From positions 1 to 64,000 of the forward strand of contig CALBSO010000109.1 of the NCBI GenBank assembly GCA_937968015.1: a DNA stretch of 64,000 nt, in the 5' to 3' direction. This document shows, piece by piece, positions 1 through 7,975 of this stretch. Position 1 is the stretch's first letter. The number at the start of each line of letters is the position of its first letter. The DNA is from an uncultured Thermomicrobia bacterium (GTDB lineage Bacteria > Chloroflexota > Chloroflexia > Thermomicrobiales > JALYUS01). The position numbers and the translations under genes are program-made. Under the pieces are notes generated by a model. The model was not told the origin of the DNA and did no database searches. It worked only from the letters and a program-made list of their open reading frames with translations.

Positions 1-85
1 CGTTCCTATCTCGCCCGTCCGTGGTATTGCCTACCACCAACTGCGTAAGTCCTATAGGTATTTGGAAAGTGAGAGCGATATATTT

Positions 86-622
86 TTAGAACCATGGAGT
101 ATTATCCAGAGACGCTCTAAGTCCATCTTGAATCTGTTGGATTTCCTCCCTCCGCAACTGAGTTGTTGTCATTCCGATGCCCTCTCCTTGGTTCGTAGAA
201 TACGGTCGATAACCTCCTAGGGACTCGTCGCCTGTTGGGAGAAACGTCCGATCTTTCTCGCGCTCCAGTTCCCGCTCGATCCTGGCCAGGTCATGATGAC
301 TCTTGAGCCACCCTTCGAGGCACCGAACCTTGCTAGACAAAAAGCGCGGGCTTGTACCCGGTACTGCCATTACTACCCGCTTCATCTTTTCACCGGCTTC
401 TATCAGTCTTTGTTCGCGATCGTCGACTGACAGCGATCTATAGTTTCTCAGTGGTTCAGTAATCGTTGTGGGGATCATCGAGTAAAGTCTTAGCAGTTTT
501 TCCATTCCCCCTGGAATAAGATCGTTTTGCATGCCATGGCGAAACTCAGTACGCAGCACGACGAGGAATTCGATGTCTCTACGGCTGGGACTCGTAACAT
601 CGACTACGCGATCCTCGTCCAT
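86..622 (-). CDS. Hypothetical protein, unknown function
   Basis: This is a 178-residue protein that I do not recognise. It is mostly polar and charged, with an Arg/Glu-rich, probably helical middle (an ELEREKDR stretch) and no membrane segment, signal peptide or clear motif. The ATG at 622 is preferred because an AAGAAGG-type ribosome binding site lies about 5-6 bases upstream; a GTG one codon earlier is possible. Base composition is clearly less GC-rich than in the genes that follow, so the segment may be recently acquired, but no mobility gene is visible. A TATAGC-like -10 lies upstream on the same strand. It is called a gene on ORF length and a plausible start only. Confidence 0.5.
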   Translation of the reverse strand: MDEDRVVDVTSPSRRDIEFLVVLRTEFRHGMQNDLIPGGMEKLLRLYSMIPTTITEPLRNYRSLSVDDREQRLIEAGEKMKRVVMAVPGTSPRFLSSKVRCLEGWLKSHHDLARIERELEREKDRTFLPTGDESLGGYRPYSTNQGEGIGMTTTQLRREEIQQIQDGLRASLDNTPWF

Positions 623-965
623 CACATCCTTCTTCTTTGTTCGCTCGGTCGCTATACTGTTTCTACTTTAGAGGGAGTACATCCGATAAGCAAACTATGC
701 CCAAATAACGACAATTATTCATAGTTAAAGAATATAAGTACTCTGTAGAAGAAAAAGCGATTCGTTAGACGCGCCTTAGTGCATGAGTCGCGTAGACTCC
801 TGTCTGCGAACGGGACGTAATTGCTGGATGGTGGCAGACTGGAAGCCTGCCACTATAAGGTTCTGATTGTTCCTAAGTCCGCACTACCACATGATGCACA
901 ATGCCGACGCGCGGTATGGTATCCTGCGGCGCGACGATGGTCGCCGCACAGGAGGAGGATGCCGG
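623..965. other. Intergenic region with hairpin repeat remnant
   Basis: No convincing gene is seen in these 343 bases. The left part is AT-richer than the rest of the window. A short hairpin (GTGGCAG at 831-837 pairing with CTGCCAC at 847-853) resembles the dispersed G/C-rich hairpins found elsewhere in this window. A purine-rich GGAGGAGG at 951-958 is the ribosome binding site of the following gene. Confidence 0.5.
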
Positions 966-1985
966 GTGAGCGTTGCGCCGATTGGCGTCGGGTTGTTGGG
1001 GTTGGGGACGGTCGGCGCGGCGGTCGCGCGGGCCATCGCGGAGCAGGAGCAGCACGTCATGCACCGGCTCGGGCGCGCGGTGCGGGTCGCGGCGATCTTC
1101 GAGCGCGGGCCGGAGCGCGCCGCGCGCGCCGATCTCTCGCCCGATCTCATCCAGACCGATAGCGCGATGGTGATTGACGATCCCGCCGTCCAGATCGTCG
1201 TCGAGGTACTCGGCGGCGAGGAACCGGCCCATACCCTGATCGCGCGCGCGCTGCGGGCTGGGAAGCCTGTCGTCACGGCGAACAAGGAGACTCTCGCGAA
1301 GCACGGCGGCGCGCTCTTCCCGCTGGCGGCGGCGCGGCGCGTCCCGCTCCTCTGCGAAGCCTCGGTCGGCGGCGGCATCCCGCTCTTCGCCGCGCTCCGG
1401 CAGGTGCAGGCGGCGAACACGATCACCGCCTTCCGGGGCATCGTGAATGGTACGACGAACTTCATCCTCAGCGCGATGGCGGAGCAGGGGACAAGATACA
1501 CCGATGCCCTCGCGGAAGCGCAACGCCTCGGTTATGCCGAACCCGATCCGACCGCCGATGTCGAGGGCTTCGACGCGACCTACAAAGCGTGTGTGCTCGC
1601 GCAAGCCTGTTTCGGTCTCGCCGTTTCGCCGGACAGTGTCGCGCGCACCGGCATCACTGGCGTGTCGGCAGAGCAGATCGCGGAGGCGCGTGGCTCCGGC
1701 AAAGTGATCAAACTGCTCGCCCAGGGATCGTACACGGATGGAAAGGCGTCACTCTCCGTCGCACCGGCGCGTGTGGCAGCGGGCAGCCCGCTTGGTTCGA
1801 CGAGCGCGAACTACAACGCCATCGAACTGACCGGCGACCGCGTCGGCCCGGTGCTGCTCGTCGGGCAGGGCGCGGGTCCACGACCGACCGCCTCGGCTAT
1901 CCTCTCCGACATCGTTGATGCCGCGCGGGTCATCCTCGGCGCGCCGCCCGAACCCTATTTCGTCCGTCTAGGAGGCTCCCGGTGA
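966..1985 (+). CDS. hom: Homoserine dehydrogenase
   Basis: It catalyses NAD(P)-dependent reduction of aspartate semialdehyde to homoserine, the branch step to threonine and methionine; cytoplasmic. The protein has 339 residues, the short form without a C-terminal ACT domain. Visible motifs are the Rossmann GLGTVG at about 12-17, TANKETLAKHG from about 104, the substrate loop NGTTNFIL at 161-168, and DVEGFDATYK with the conserved Lys near 207. The GTG at 966 is chosen because GGAGGAGG sits 7 bases upstream and the Rossmann fold starts at once; an upstream in-frame ATG at 867 would add a non-homologous tail. The stop overlaps the next start by four bases, so the HAD gene is probably co-translated. 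Confidence 0.93.
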   Translation: MSVAPIGVGLLGLGTVGAAVARAIAEQEQHVMHRLGRAVRVAAIFERGPERAARADLSPDLIQTDSAMVIDDPAVQIVVEVLGGEEPAHTLIARALRAGKPVVTANKETLAKHGGALFPLAAARRVPLLCEASVGGGIPLFAALRQVQAANTITAFRGIVNGTTNFILSAMAEQGTRYTDALAEAQRLGYAEPDPTADVEGFDATYKACVLAQACFGLAVSPDSVARTGITGVSAEQIAEARGSGKVIKLLAQGSYTDGKASLSVAPARVAAGSPLGSTSANYNAIELTGDRVGPVLLVGQGAGPRPTASAILSDIVDAARVILGAPPEPYFVRLGGSR

Positions 1986-2809
1986 GCGACGCCCTCGCGT
2001 GGTTGAAGGAGATCCGCGCCCTCGTTTTCGATATGGATGGCGTCCTCTGGCGCGGTAAGGAAGCGCTCCCTGGCCTCAATGAAATCTTCGACTGGATGCA
2101 GGCGGAGAACGTTCCGTATCTGCTTGCAACGAACAACTCGATGAGCACGGCGCAAATGTATGTCGAGCGGCTGGCGGGCCACGGCGTGACGGTGCCGAGG
2201 GAGACGATCGTCACCTCCGGCATCGCCGTGCGCGATTATCTACGCGCCAATTATCCGGCGGATGTGACCGTCGGCGCGGTCGGCATGCAGGCGCTGATCG
2301 AAGTACTCTACGATGAGGGCGGCTTCACGCGGGACGACCGCCGTCCGCAGGTGCAGGTGGTCGGCACCGACCTCCATTTCGGCTACGATGACATCAAGCG
2401 CGCCTGCCTCGCCATTCGCGCAGGGGCCGCCTTTATCGCGACGAATCCGGACACGACGTTGCCAACTGAAGAGGGTTTGGTACCGGGATGCGGTGCGATG
2501 ATTGCCGCGCTCGTCGCCTCTACCGATGTTCAGCCGACGGTGATCGGCAAGCCGGAAAAATACATGTTCGAACTCGCCTGCCAGCGCCTCGGCTTGCTCC
2601 CGCATGAAGTCCTGATGGTCGGGGACCGCCTCGACACCGACATCCTCGGCGCGAACCGGATCGGCGCGCGCACCGTCCTCGTCCTCACCGGCGTCTCGCA
2701 GCGGCAGGAGATCGTCACGACGGGCATCGAACCGACTTTCGTCGCCGCCGATCTCGTGGAACTCCTCGATCGCCTGAAGGCTGCACGAAGTGAGAGCAAC
2801 GAGCAATGA
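1982..2809 (+). CDS. HAD-superfamily IIA hydrolase (NagD/phosphoglycolate phosphatase-like)
   Basis: This 275-residue phosphatase of the HAD-IIA group has the nucleophile motif FDMDGVLWRG (Asp17, Asp19), a threonine motif ATNNSMS, the lysine motif GKPEK and the acidic motif GDRLDTD (from Asp215). Family members dephosphorylate small phosphometabolites such as p-nitrophenyl phosphate, phosphoglycolate or nucleotides; the substrate cannot be read from sequence. GTG start overlaps the hom stop (GTGA). The last residues (SESNEQ) are encoded by a GAGCAAC/GAGCAAT heptamer repeat like those found between other genes here, so the tail may be repeat-derived. The next gene begins inside this stop codon. 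Confidence 0.88.
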   Translation: MSDALAWLKEIRALVFDMDGVLWRGKEALPGLNEIFDWMQAENVPYLLATNNSMSTAQMYVERLAGHGVTVPRETIVTSGIAVRDYLRANYPADVTVGAVGMQALIEVLYDEGGFTRDDRRPQVQVVGTDLHFGYDDIKRACLAIRAGAAFIATNPDTTLPTEEGLVPGCGAMIAALVASTDVQPTVIGKPEKYMFELACQRLGLLPHEVLMVGDRLDTDILGANRIGARTVLVLTGVSQRQEIVTTGIEPTFVAADLVELLDRLKAARSESNEQ

Positions 2810-3666
2810 GGGGCAAGCAGGCGGCGAGCGAGGGAGGGGCGGTTCGCGAACCGCCCTCTTCAGTCCTGAATTTTGATTACGAAGACGCGACGACGATTCA
2901 GGGGCGAGGCGGGATCTCTCCGACAGAGCGGACGATTGGCGGGCTACGGTTGCGCCGCGCATTCGAGGCGATCACCGGGTATACCGGGTCGTGCCTGCTC
3001 CTTGGTTGCGGTGCAGGGCGGCATAATCGGGCGATCGCGCGGGAGCGGCCGGACTTAACTTTGGTTGGGGCGGACCTGAGTGTGAGCGCGATCCGGGAAG
3101 CGGCGCGAGCGGGAAACGGCGGCGCGTACCTCGTCGCGGATGCGGCACATGTCCCGGCGACAGACGGCTCGTACGACATTGTCCTACTTTTCGACCTCCT
3201 TGAGCATGTGCCGGATGTGGGTCGGTGCGTCGCGGAGATCGCGCGTACCCTCAAACCGGGCGGGCTATTCCACGGCTTCATCCCGCTCGAAGCGCAACCG
3301 AAAACACTCTTCCGGGCGCTGACCGGCAGCAAACGCATCCCGATCCATCAGTGGAAGCACGATCATGTCGGACATATCCAACGACTGACGACCGAGAGCG
3401 TCACCACGACATTCCGCGCGCATGGGATGGAACCGAGCGATCTGTCGTATTCGTTCCATCTGCTCGGCCAGGTCCACGACATCGTGGATTACTGGGGGCG
3501 GGAGCGGTTGCGTCGCAAGCCGGTTGGACGAACGGCGACAGTAACGAAGGCGGTGCAGCGCGTCGTCTTCTTCCCGACGTGGCGGCTCTCCTACTGGGAA
3601 GACACGCTCCTCACGCGCAATCCGTGGGCGACGGGGCTGCACCTGACTGCGATCAAACAGGGGTAA
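2806..3666 (+). CDS. Class I SAM-dependent methyltransferase (type 11)
   Basis: The protein has 286 residues. The SAM-binding motif LLGCGAGRHNRAIA lies near residues 65-78, followed by an acidic strand end VGADLS, and DIVLLFDLLEHVPD matches motif IV of the Methyltransf_11 group. This fits methylation of a small molecule or quinone; the acceptor is unknown. ATG at 2806 overlaps the preceding TGA (ATGA), which itself lies in a heptamer repeat. The first 25 residues are low complexity and include a perfect 20-bp palindrome (2837-2856), so the functional N-terminus may start further in, near the conserved NFDYEDA. The 3' end overlaps the convergent PPOX gene by 14 bases. Confidence 0.82.
   Translation: MRGKQAASEGGAVREPPSSVLNFDYEDATTIQGRGGISPTERTIGGLRLRRAFEAITGYTGSCLLLGCGAGRHNRAIARERPDLTLVGADLSVSAIREAARAGNGGAYLVADAAHVPATDGSYDIVLLFDLLEHVPDVGRCVAEIARTLKPGGLFHGFIPLEAQPKTLFRALTGSKRIPIHQWKHDHVGHIQRLTTESVTTTFRAHGMEPSDLSYSFHLLGQVHDIVDYWGRERLRRKPVGRTATVTKAVQRVVFFPTWRLSYWEDTLLTRNPWATGLHLTAIKQG
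2837..2856. repeat. Perfect 20-bp GC palindrome
   Basis: GGGCGGTTCG followed by its exact reverse complement, with no loop. It lies inside the predicted N-terminus of the methyltransferase. A close relative with two arm mismatches occurs at 5557-5576 between cdd and fusA2, so this looks like a dispersed element rather than coding constraint. Confidence 0.75.
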
Positions 3667-4051
3667 TGGCGAGGAAGACACTCCCGCCGGGCGGCTTGCG
3701 CCGCACCGTGCGATTGAACCAGCCGAGCGCGTCAATCAGCCGCTTCGTGAAGCCATATTTTGTGTTCAACCGTCGCATCGCCTGCGGGAAGTCGGCTTCC
3801 AGCAAGAAGCGCGCGGTCGCATCGAAGGCCGGCCCGGTTGGCTTGCCAGTCCGCGTGCATGGCGCAACAGTCACTGTCGGGTTGTTCCGAATCCTCTTGG
3901 CCTTGCCAGAGTTCGGGCTTGTCCAGATAAGAATCTGATCGCCGTCCAGCACAAACCAGAGCGCGGTCGCGACGGCGCGACCGTCACGCCGGAAGGTCGT
4001 CAGGCTGATGTACATTTCTTTTGCGAGTCTGGTGAGGCGTTCGTCGGGCAT
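3653..4051 (-). CDS. PPOX-class (F420/FMN-type) flavin-split-barrel protein
   Basis: This 132-residue protein has the pyridoxamine-5'-phosphate-oxidase-like split barrel of the PPOX F420-dependent group: start MPDERLTRLAKEMY, then TTFRRDGRAVATALWFV and an ILIWTSPNSGKAKRIRNNP segment that contacts the cofactor phosphate in the family. Members reduce small molecules or bind F420, FMN or haem; the actual cofactor is not decidable here. It is the last gene of a minus-strand run (fusA2, cdd, PPOX, ybaK, this gene), only 9 bases after the YbaK stop. A GGAGG lies a little far (about 13 bases) from the ATG. Its 3' end overlaps the plus-strand methyltransferase. Confidence 0.82.
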   Translation of the reverse strand: MPDERLTRLAKEMYISLTTFRRDGRAVATALWFVLDGDQILIWTSPNSGKAKRIRNNPTVTVAPCTRTGKPTGPAFDATARFLLEADFPQAMRRLNTKYGFTKRLIDALGWFNRTVRRKPPGGSVFLAITPV

Positions 4052-4060
4052 ATGAAGGCT

Positions 4061-4561
4061 CTATGCCTCCTGCACAATTGGCGCAACGAGCGCGCCAGAC
4101 ACAGCGATCACATCCGCAATCCCGACTTCCAGCGTCCGGTCATTGCGGCCAATGCCGCAATAGACGGTCTCCATCGTCGCCGCCGCGCCTGCATCCACGA
4201 TTGTCCGCGTCTCCGCGTTCGGCGGAAAGGGAGCAACGCCACCGATGACGTAGCCGAGCGCCGCCTCGACCTCATCTGGCGCGGGCTGCACGATGTCCGC
4301 GCGCCGCGCGCCCGCGGCCTCCGCCAGTTTTCGGTAGTCCACGCGGTCCTGACCCTTGCAGGCCACCAGGAGCCATGTGCCATTCTTCACGCGGAAGACG
4401 ACGGTCTTCAGGAGTTGCTCAAGCGGGAAGGGAAGTCGTGCTTTGGCGTCCTCGACCGTCCGTGACACCGGATGCTCGTGGACGCGAAAGCGAACACCGT
4501 GCGCAGTGAGCAGGCCGACGATGCGCCCCTCGACGCTCCCGGTATCGCGCACATTATCCAT
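4061..4561 (-). CDS. YbaK/EbsC-family aminoacyl-tRNA deacylase
   Basis: The protein has 166 residues, normal for the YbaK/ProX editing family, which hydrolyses mischarged tRNA (for example Cys-tRNA-Pro). Features are the N-terminal RVHEHPVSRTVEDAKA, the LKTVVFRV strand followed by WLLVACKG with the family's conserved lysine, DYRKLAEAAG, and the late GYVIGGVAPF motif. The ATG at 4561 lies inside the end of the upstream PPOX gene (8-base overlap), which indicates translational coupling. A long ORF reading upstream to 5191 in the same frame is only the shadow of cdd and PPOX. Substrate tRNA is unknown. Confidence 0.88.
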   Translation of the reverse strand: MDNVRDTGSVEGRIVGLLTAHGVRFRVHEHPVSRTVEDAKARLPFPLEQLLKTVVFRVKNGTWLLVACKGQDRVDYRKLAEAAGARRADIVQPAPDEVEAALGYVIGGVAPFPPNAETRTIVDAGAAATMETVYCGIGRNDRTLEVGIADVIAVSGALVAPIVQEA

Positions 4562-4961
4562 CCATACCACTGACGCGCTCGACCGTGATACGGATGACGG
4601 CGGGCGGTTTCGGGAGCGGGTTCTCGACAAGATACCGTTTGCCGCCCTCGGGGCCACGATAGCGCGTTGCCATGTGAAGCCGCTTGCGATAGTCGTCATC
4701 AATACTGATCGTCGCGGTGCCATTGACGGCGACGTAGGGGAAGCCGGACGGGTCCACGACATGGAACGCAACGCGCGGATCACGCTCGATGTGATGAATC
4801 TTCGCCATATCCTGCCGGGTGACGAACCAGATATCGTCGCCATCGAGGTCGTACCAGACGGTGAAGAGGGACGGCGTGCCGTCCGCACGGATCGTCGCGA
4901 CGGTGCCGTAGCGGGGCGCGGCAAGGAAGGTGCGCTGGGCATCAGTGAACGACATTGGCAT
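4554..4961 (-). CDS. PPOX-class F420/FMN-dependent oxidoreductase-like protein
   Basis: A 135-residue split-barrel protein, a second PPOX member three genes from the first. It shows FLAAPRYGTVATIRADGTPS and VWYDLDGDDIWFVTRQD, typical of the Rv1155/F420-dependent branch, then HHIERDPRVAFHVVD. A purine-rich AAAGGGA abuts the first ATG (4961) and is better spaced for the second in-frame ATG at 4955, so the mature start may be two codons in. Two PPOX genes flanking a tRNA deacylase is an odd grouping; they are not close copies of each other. Confidence 0.84.
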   Translation of the reverse strand: MPMSFTDAQRTFLAAPRYGTVATIRADGTPSLFTVWYDLDGDDIWFVTRQDMAKIHHIERDPRVAFHVVDPSGFPYVAVNGTATISIDDDYRKRLHMATRYRGPEGGKRYLVENPLPKPPAVIRITVERVSGMDG

Positions 4962-5051
4962 TCCCTTTCAGTTTTGGGTAGGGCGCGTGACTCGTGACCG
5001 TTGTAACGCACCGGCGTAGGTGGCATTCCCTCGCTGATCAGGCCACTTCTG

Positions 5052-5501
5052 TCATTGCCCCATGTTGTCGTTCGGCGATTCCAGTTGTTCGGGGCCGAAG
5101 GAATGGGGGAGCAAGGCGTCCAGCGTCGTGCGGAGGAAGACGCTGCCATCGGTGTTCGCGATGAGGATGTCGGCATCCTTGCCGAACTCACGGATCACCT
5201 GGCGGCAGGCGCCGCAGGGCGTCGCGGGGTCGTTCCCTGCCGTAACAACGGCGACGACTCGGACGCGGCGCGCATTCGGATCGGTGGACTTGCCGACGAG
5301 GGCGAAGATCGCGTTCCGCTCGGCGCAAGAGGTGAGGCCATAGGAGGCGTTCTCGATGTTGCAGCCCCCGTGTACCTGCCCATCCGCCGTCAGGATTGCC
5401 GCACCGACCGCGTAATGCGAGTACGGCACGTAGGCCCGTGTCCGCGCGTCGGTCGCGACGGCGATCAGTTCGCGCTCCTGTTCGGGTGTAATCAACCTCA
5501 C
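5052..5501 (-). CDS. cdd: Cytidine deaminase
   Basis: It deaminates cytidine/deoxycytidine to uridine in pyrimidine salvage; cytoplasmic, usually a tetramer in this short form. The 149-residue length fits. Zinc and catalytic motifs are CAER (with catalytic Glu) near residues 58-61 and PCGACRQ near 93-99; the substrate motif GCNIENASYG is present. The start is GTG at 5501, but this codon is the edge of a C/G-rich dispersed hairpin (5509-5540), so the exact N-terminus is uncertain. It lies downstream of fusA2 on the same strand with the hairpin between them. Confidence 0.93.
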   Translation of the reverse strand: MRLITPEQERELIAVATDARTRAYVPYSHYAVGAAILTADGQVHGGCNIENASYGLTSCAERNAIFALVGKSTDPNARRVRVVAVVTAGNDPATPCGACRQVIREFGKDADILIANTDGSVFLRTTLDALLPHSFGPEQLESPNDNMGQ

Positions 5502-5508
5502 CCCCCGG

Positions 5509-5540
5509 CCCCTCTCCTTTGCCAGGGCAAAGGAGAGGGG
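5509..5540. repeat. Dispersed C/G-rich hairpin (15-bp stem, 2-nt loop)
   Basis: Arms at 5509-5523 and 5526-5540 are perfectly complementary (CCCCTCTCC... / ...GGAGAGGGG). The same outer stem occurs at 25349-25391 and in variant form at 9081-9098, 13540-13577, 33945-33960 and about 58378-58436, always at gene ends. No T-run follows, so a simple terminator role is not shown. Confidence 0.8.
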
Positions 5541-5593
5541 AGTGATCCTGATGGAGGGGCGGATCGCGAATCGCCCGCTCCGGTCCTTCGCCT

Positions 5594-7678
5594 CTAATGC
5601 CCGGCGGCCGCGTGCCGGGCGTGGGACTCCTTGATGATCGTCTCTTGCAGGTGCGCGGGAACGGTTTCATAGCGGTCGAAGCGCATCGAGAAGGTGCCGC
5701 GCCCTTGGGTCATCGAGCGGAGATCGGTGGCGTAGCGCTGCACCTCGGCGAGCGGCGCGTCCGCCTCGATCGTCGTGAAGCCACGACCGGGATTCATGCC
5801 GTGGACGCGGCCGCGCTTGCTGTTCAGGTCGCTCATGATGTCGCCGGTGTAGGAGTCCGGGACGGTGATCTCCATGTGATAGACCGGTTCAAGGAGCGTG
5901 GGGCGCGCTTTCTGCGCTGCCTCCTTGAACCCCTGCGACCCGGCGATCTTGAACGCCATTTCCGAGGAGTCTACCGGATGGTATTTGCCGTCCGTCAGCG
6001 TTACGCGGACGTTTGTTACTGGGAAGCCGGCGAGGAAGCCCTCATGCAGGGACTCGCGGATGCCCTTCTCGACCGCCGGGATGAAGTTCTTCGGCACATT
6101 ACCGCCGACGACCGTGTCCTTGAACTCGAAATCGTTCTCCGTCGTCGGCTCGACGATCAGGACGACCTCCGCGAACTGGCCGTGCCCGCCCGTCTGCTTC
6201 TTGTGGCGGGAGGTGACCTGTGCGGTGCCCTGCACCGTCTCGCGATACGGCACGACGGGCATGTCGAGGTCCACATTGACGCCGAACTTGCGCGCCATCC
6301 GCTCCGTCGCGATCTGGACGTGCGAGTCACCCATGCCGGAAACGAGCGTGTCGCCCGTCACAGGGTCGCGGGCAATGTGAATCGTTGGGTCCTCCTCGAT
6401 CAGACGATGGAGGCTCGTGCCCAATTTATCGAGGTCGCCCTTGCTCTTCGGGCGCACGGCGACGGTGTACGATGGGTTCGGGAACTGCACGCCGTCGAGG
6501 ACGACCGGCCGCTCCGGCGCGCAGAGCGTATCGCCGGTCGCCGCTTCGGCCAGTTTCGTCACCGCGCCGATGTCGCCGGGGCCGACCTCACCGACCGCCG
6601 TTTGCTCCTTGCCGCGCATTATGTAGAGGCTGCCGATATGCTCGGGTTTGTTGCGGTTGGCGTCGAGCAGATTCGTATTTGTGCGGATCGTGCCGCTATA
6701 GACGCGGAAGTAGGTTAACTTGCCGACGTACGGGTCCGCCATTGTCTTGAAGACGAGCGCGACGGCCGGTTCAGCCGCGCTGGATTTGAGCGTCGCGGTC
6801 TTGCCGTCCGGCGTCTGCGCGGCAACCTGCGCCATGTCCGCGCCGGGCAGGATAGCAACGATCGCGTCGAGGAGCGCGCTCGTACCCGCCGTCTTGTGGC
6901 ACGCGCCGACAAGCACGGGCACGATATCGCCCGCCGCGACTGCCTTGCGGAGCGCCGCCGTCAGTTCGGCCTCGCTGATCTCTTCATCGCTGAGGAAGCG
7001 TTCGATCAGGTCATCGTCCGTCTCGGCGATCTTCTCAACGAGCGCCTGCCGCGCTTCCTCGATGGCGTCTGTCATGTCGCCGGGGATGCTCGTTGTCTCC
7101 GTGCTGCCGTCATTCTTGCCAGTCGTCTTGTAGGCGGTGCGGCTGAGCAGGTCTACATGGCCGGAGAACGATGCCTCACTGCCGATCGGCAGATGGAGGG
7201 GGATGACGGCGTTGCCCCAACTCTCCCGCGCCTGCTGGAGGGTGCGGCCGAAGTTCGCGTTCTCGCGATCCAATTTGTTCATGAAAACGAGGCGTGGGAG
7301 TCGCGCCTCGTCTGTGTACGTCCAGATTTGCTCGCTGCCAACCTCCACGCCGGAGGCGGCGCAAAGCACAATGACGGCGGCGTCCGCGGCACGCAGGGCG
7401 GATTTGATCTCGCCGACGAAGTCCGCGTAGCCGGGCGCATCGAGAACGTTGATCTTGTGGTCACGCCATTCGAGTGGCAGCACCGATGTGCTGACCGAGA
7501 TATGCCGCTTGATCTCGTCCGGGTCCCAGTCCGAGACCGTATTGCCCTCCTCGACGCGGCCGAGGCGCGTTGTCGCCTTCGCGGTAAACAGCATCGCTTC
7601 CGCCAACGATGTCTTGCCCGCGCCACCATGCGAAAGCAGGACGACGTTGCGAAGCCGCTCGGGGGGATACTGTTTCAT
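5594..7678 (-). CDS. fusA2: EF-G-like GTPase (EF-G2/FusA2 type)
   Basis: A 694-residue translational GTPase with complete EF-G architecture. The P-loop is SHGGAGKTSLAEAML rather than the AHIDAGKTT of canonical EF-G; switch I region reads SDWDPDEIKRHIS; G3 is DAPGYADF; G4 is NKLD. The C-terminal part keeps EF-G domains IV-V (GGHGQFAEV, GSQGFKEAA, MNPGRGFTTIEADAPLAE). These changes match the EF-G2/FusA2 paralogue rather than the housekeeping factor, so a second fusA should exist elsewhere. ATG at 7678 is preferred over 7693 because GGAGGT sits 7 bases upstream. A good promoter at 7895-7923 gives about 200 bases of leader. Confidence 0.9.
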   Translation of the reverse strand: MKQYPPERLRNVVLLSHGGAGKTSLAEAMLFTAKATTRLGRVEEGNTVSDWDPDEIKRHISVSTSVLPLEWRDHKINVLDAPGYADFVGEIKSALRAADAAVIVLCAASGVEVGSEQIWTYTDEARLPRLVFMNKLDRENANFGRTLQQARESWGNAVIPLHLPIGSEASFSGHVDLLSRTAYKTTGKNDGSTETTSIPGDMTDAIEEARQALVEKIAETDDDLIERFLSDEEISEAELTAALRKAVAAGDIVPVLVGACHKTAGTSALLDAIVAILPGADMAQVAAQTPDGKTATLKSSAAEPAVALVFKTMADPYVGKLTYFRVYSGTIRTNTNLLDANRNKPEHIGSLYIMRGKEQTAVGEVGPGDIGAVTKLAEAATGDTLCAPERPVVLDGVQFPNPSYTVAVRPKSKGDLDKLGTSLHRLIEEDPTIHIARDPVTGDTLVSGMGDSHVQIATERMARKFGVNVDLDMPVVPYRETVQGTAQVTSRHKKQTGGHGQFAEVVLIVEPTTENDFEFKDTVVGGNVPKNFIPAVEKGIRESLHEGFLAGFPVTNVRVTLTDGKYHPVDSSEMAFKIAGSQGFKEAAQKARPTLLEPVYHMEITVPDSYTGDIMSDLNSKRGRVHGMNPGRGFTTIEADAPLAEVQRYATDLRSMTQGRGTFSMRFDRYETVPAHLQETIIKESHARHAAAGH

Positions 7679-7894
7679 CGCGGATACCTCCACCTGTACC
7701 GGGGCGGCATCACGCCGCCATACGATTCCATCACACCGGCCCCACGGCCGGTGAGCAGTACACCGCGCGGGGCGCGGCGGGATGCCAACGGGTCCAACGT
7801 GCTTGTGGCGAATAGGAGTCGCATGTGTGATACGACGATCTGAGTGTCAGTCGGGCAATCATGGTGGCCCGACGGCCTTCATACGGTACCGAGG

Positions 7895-7923
7895 AGTATC
7901 ATCCCGTCACGGCATGTTGTCAA
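7895..7923 (-). promoter_or_regulatory. Sigma70-type promoter for fusA2
   Basis: On the minus strand TTGACA (7923-7918) and GATACT (7900-7895) are separated by exactly 17 bases. Transcription would start near 7888, giving a leader of about 200 bases before ATG 7678; this leader includes an 8-bp GC hairpin (7734-7741 with 7746-7753). Confidence 0.65.
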
Positions 7924-7975
7924 TTTTCGGGTATGCTTGCCCGATTGGATGCGTTGAAAGAGGGAGGGGAAATCA

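Noticed and set aside
2898..3338. Minus-strand ORF inside the methyltransferase
   Set aside because: Antisense to the SAM-binding motif; no support.
4061..5191. A 376-codon fused YbaK frame
   Set aside because: Only the last 166 codons are YbaK; the rest is the wrong frame of cdd and PPOX.
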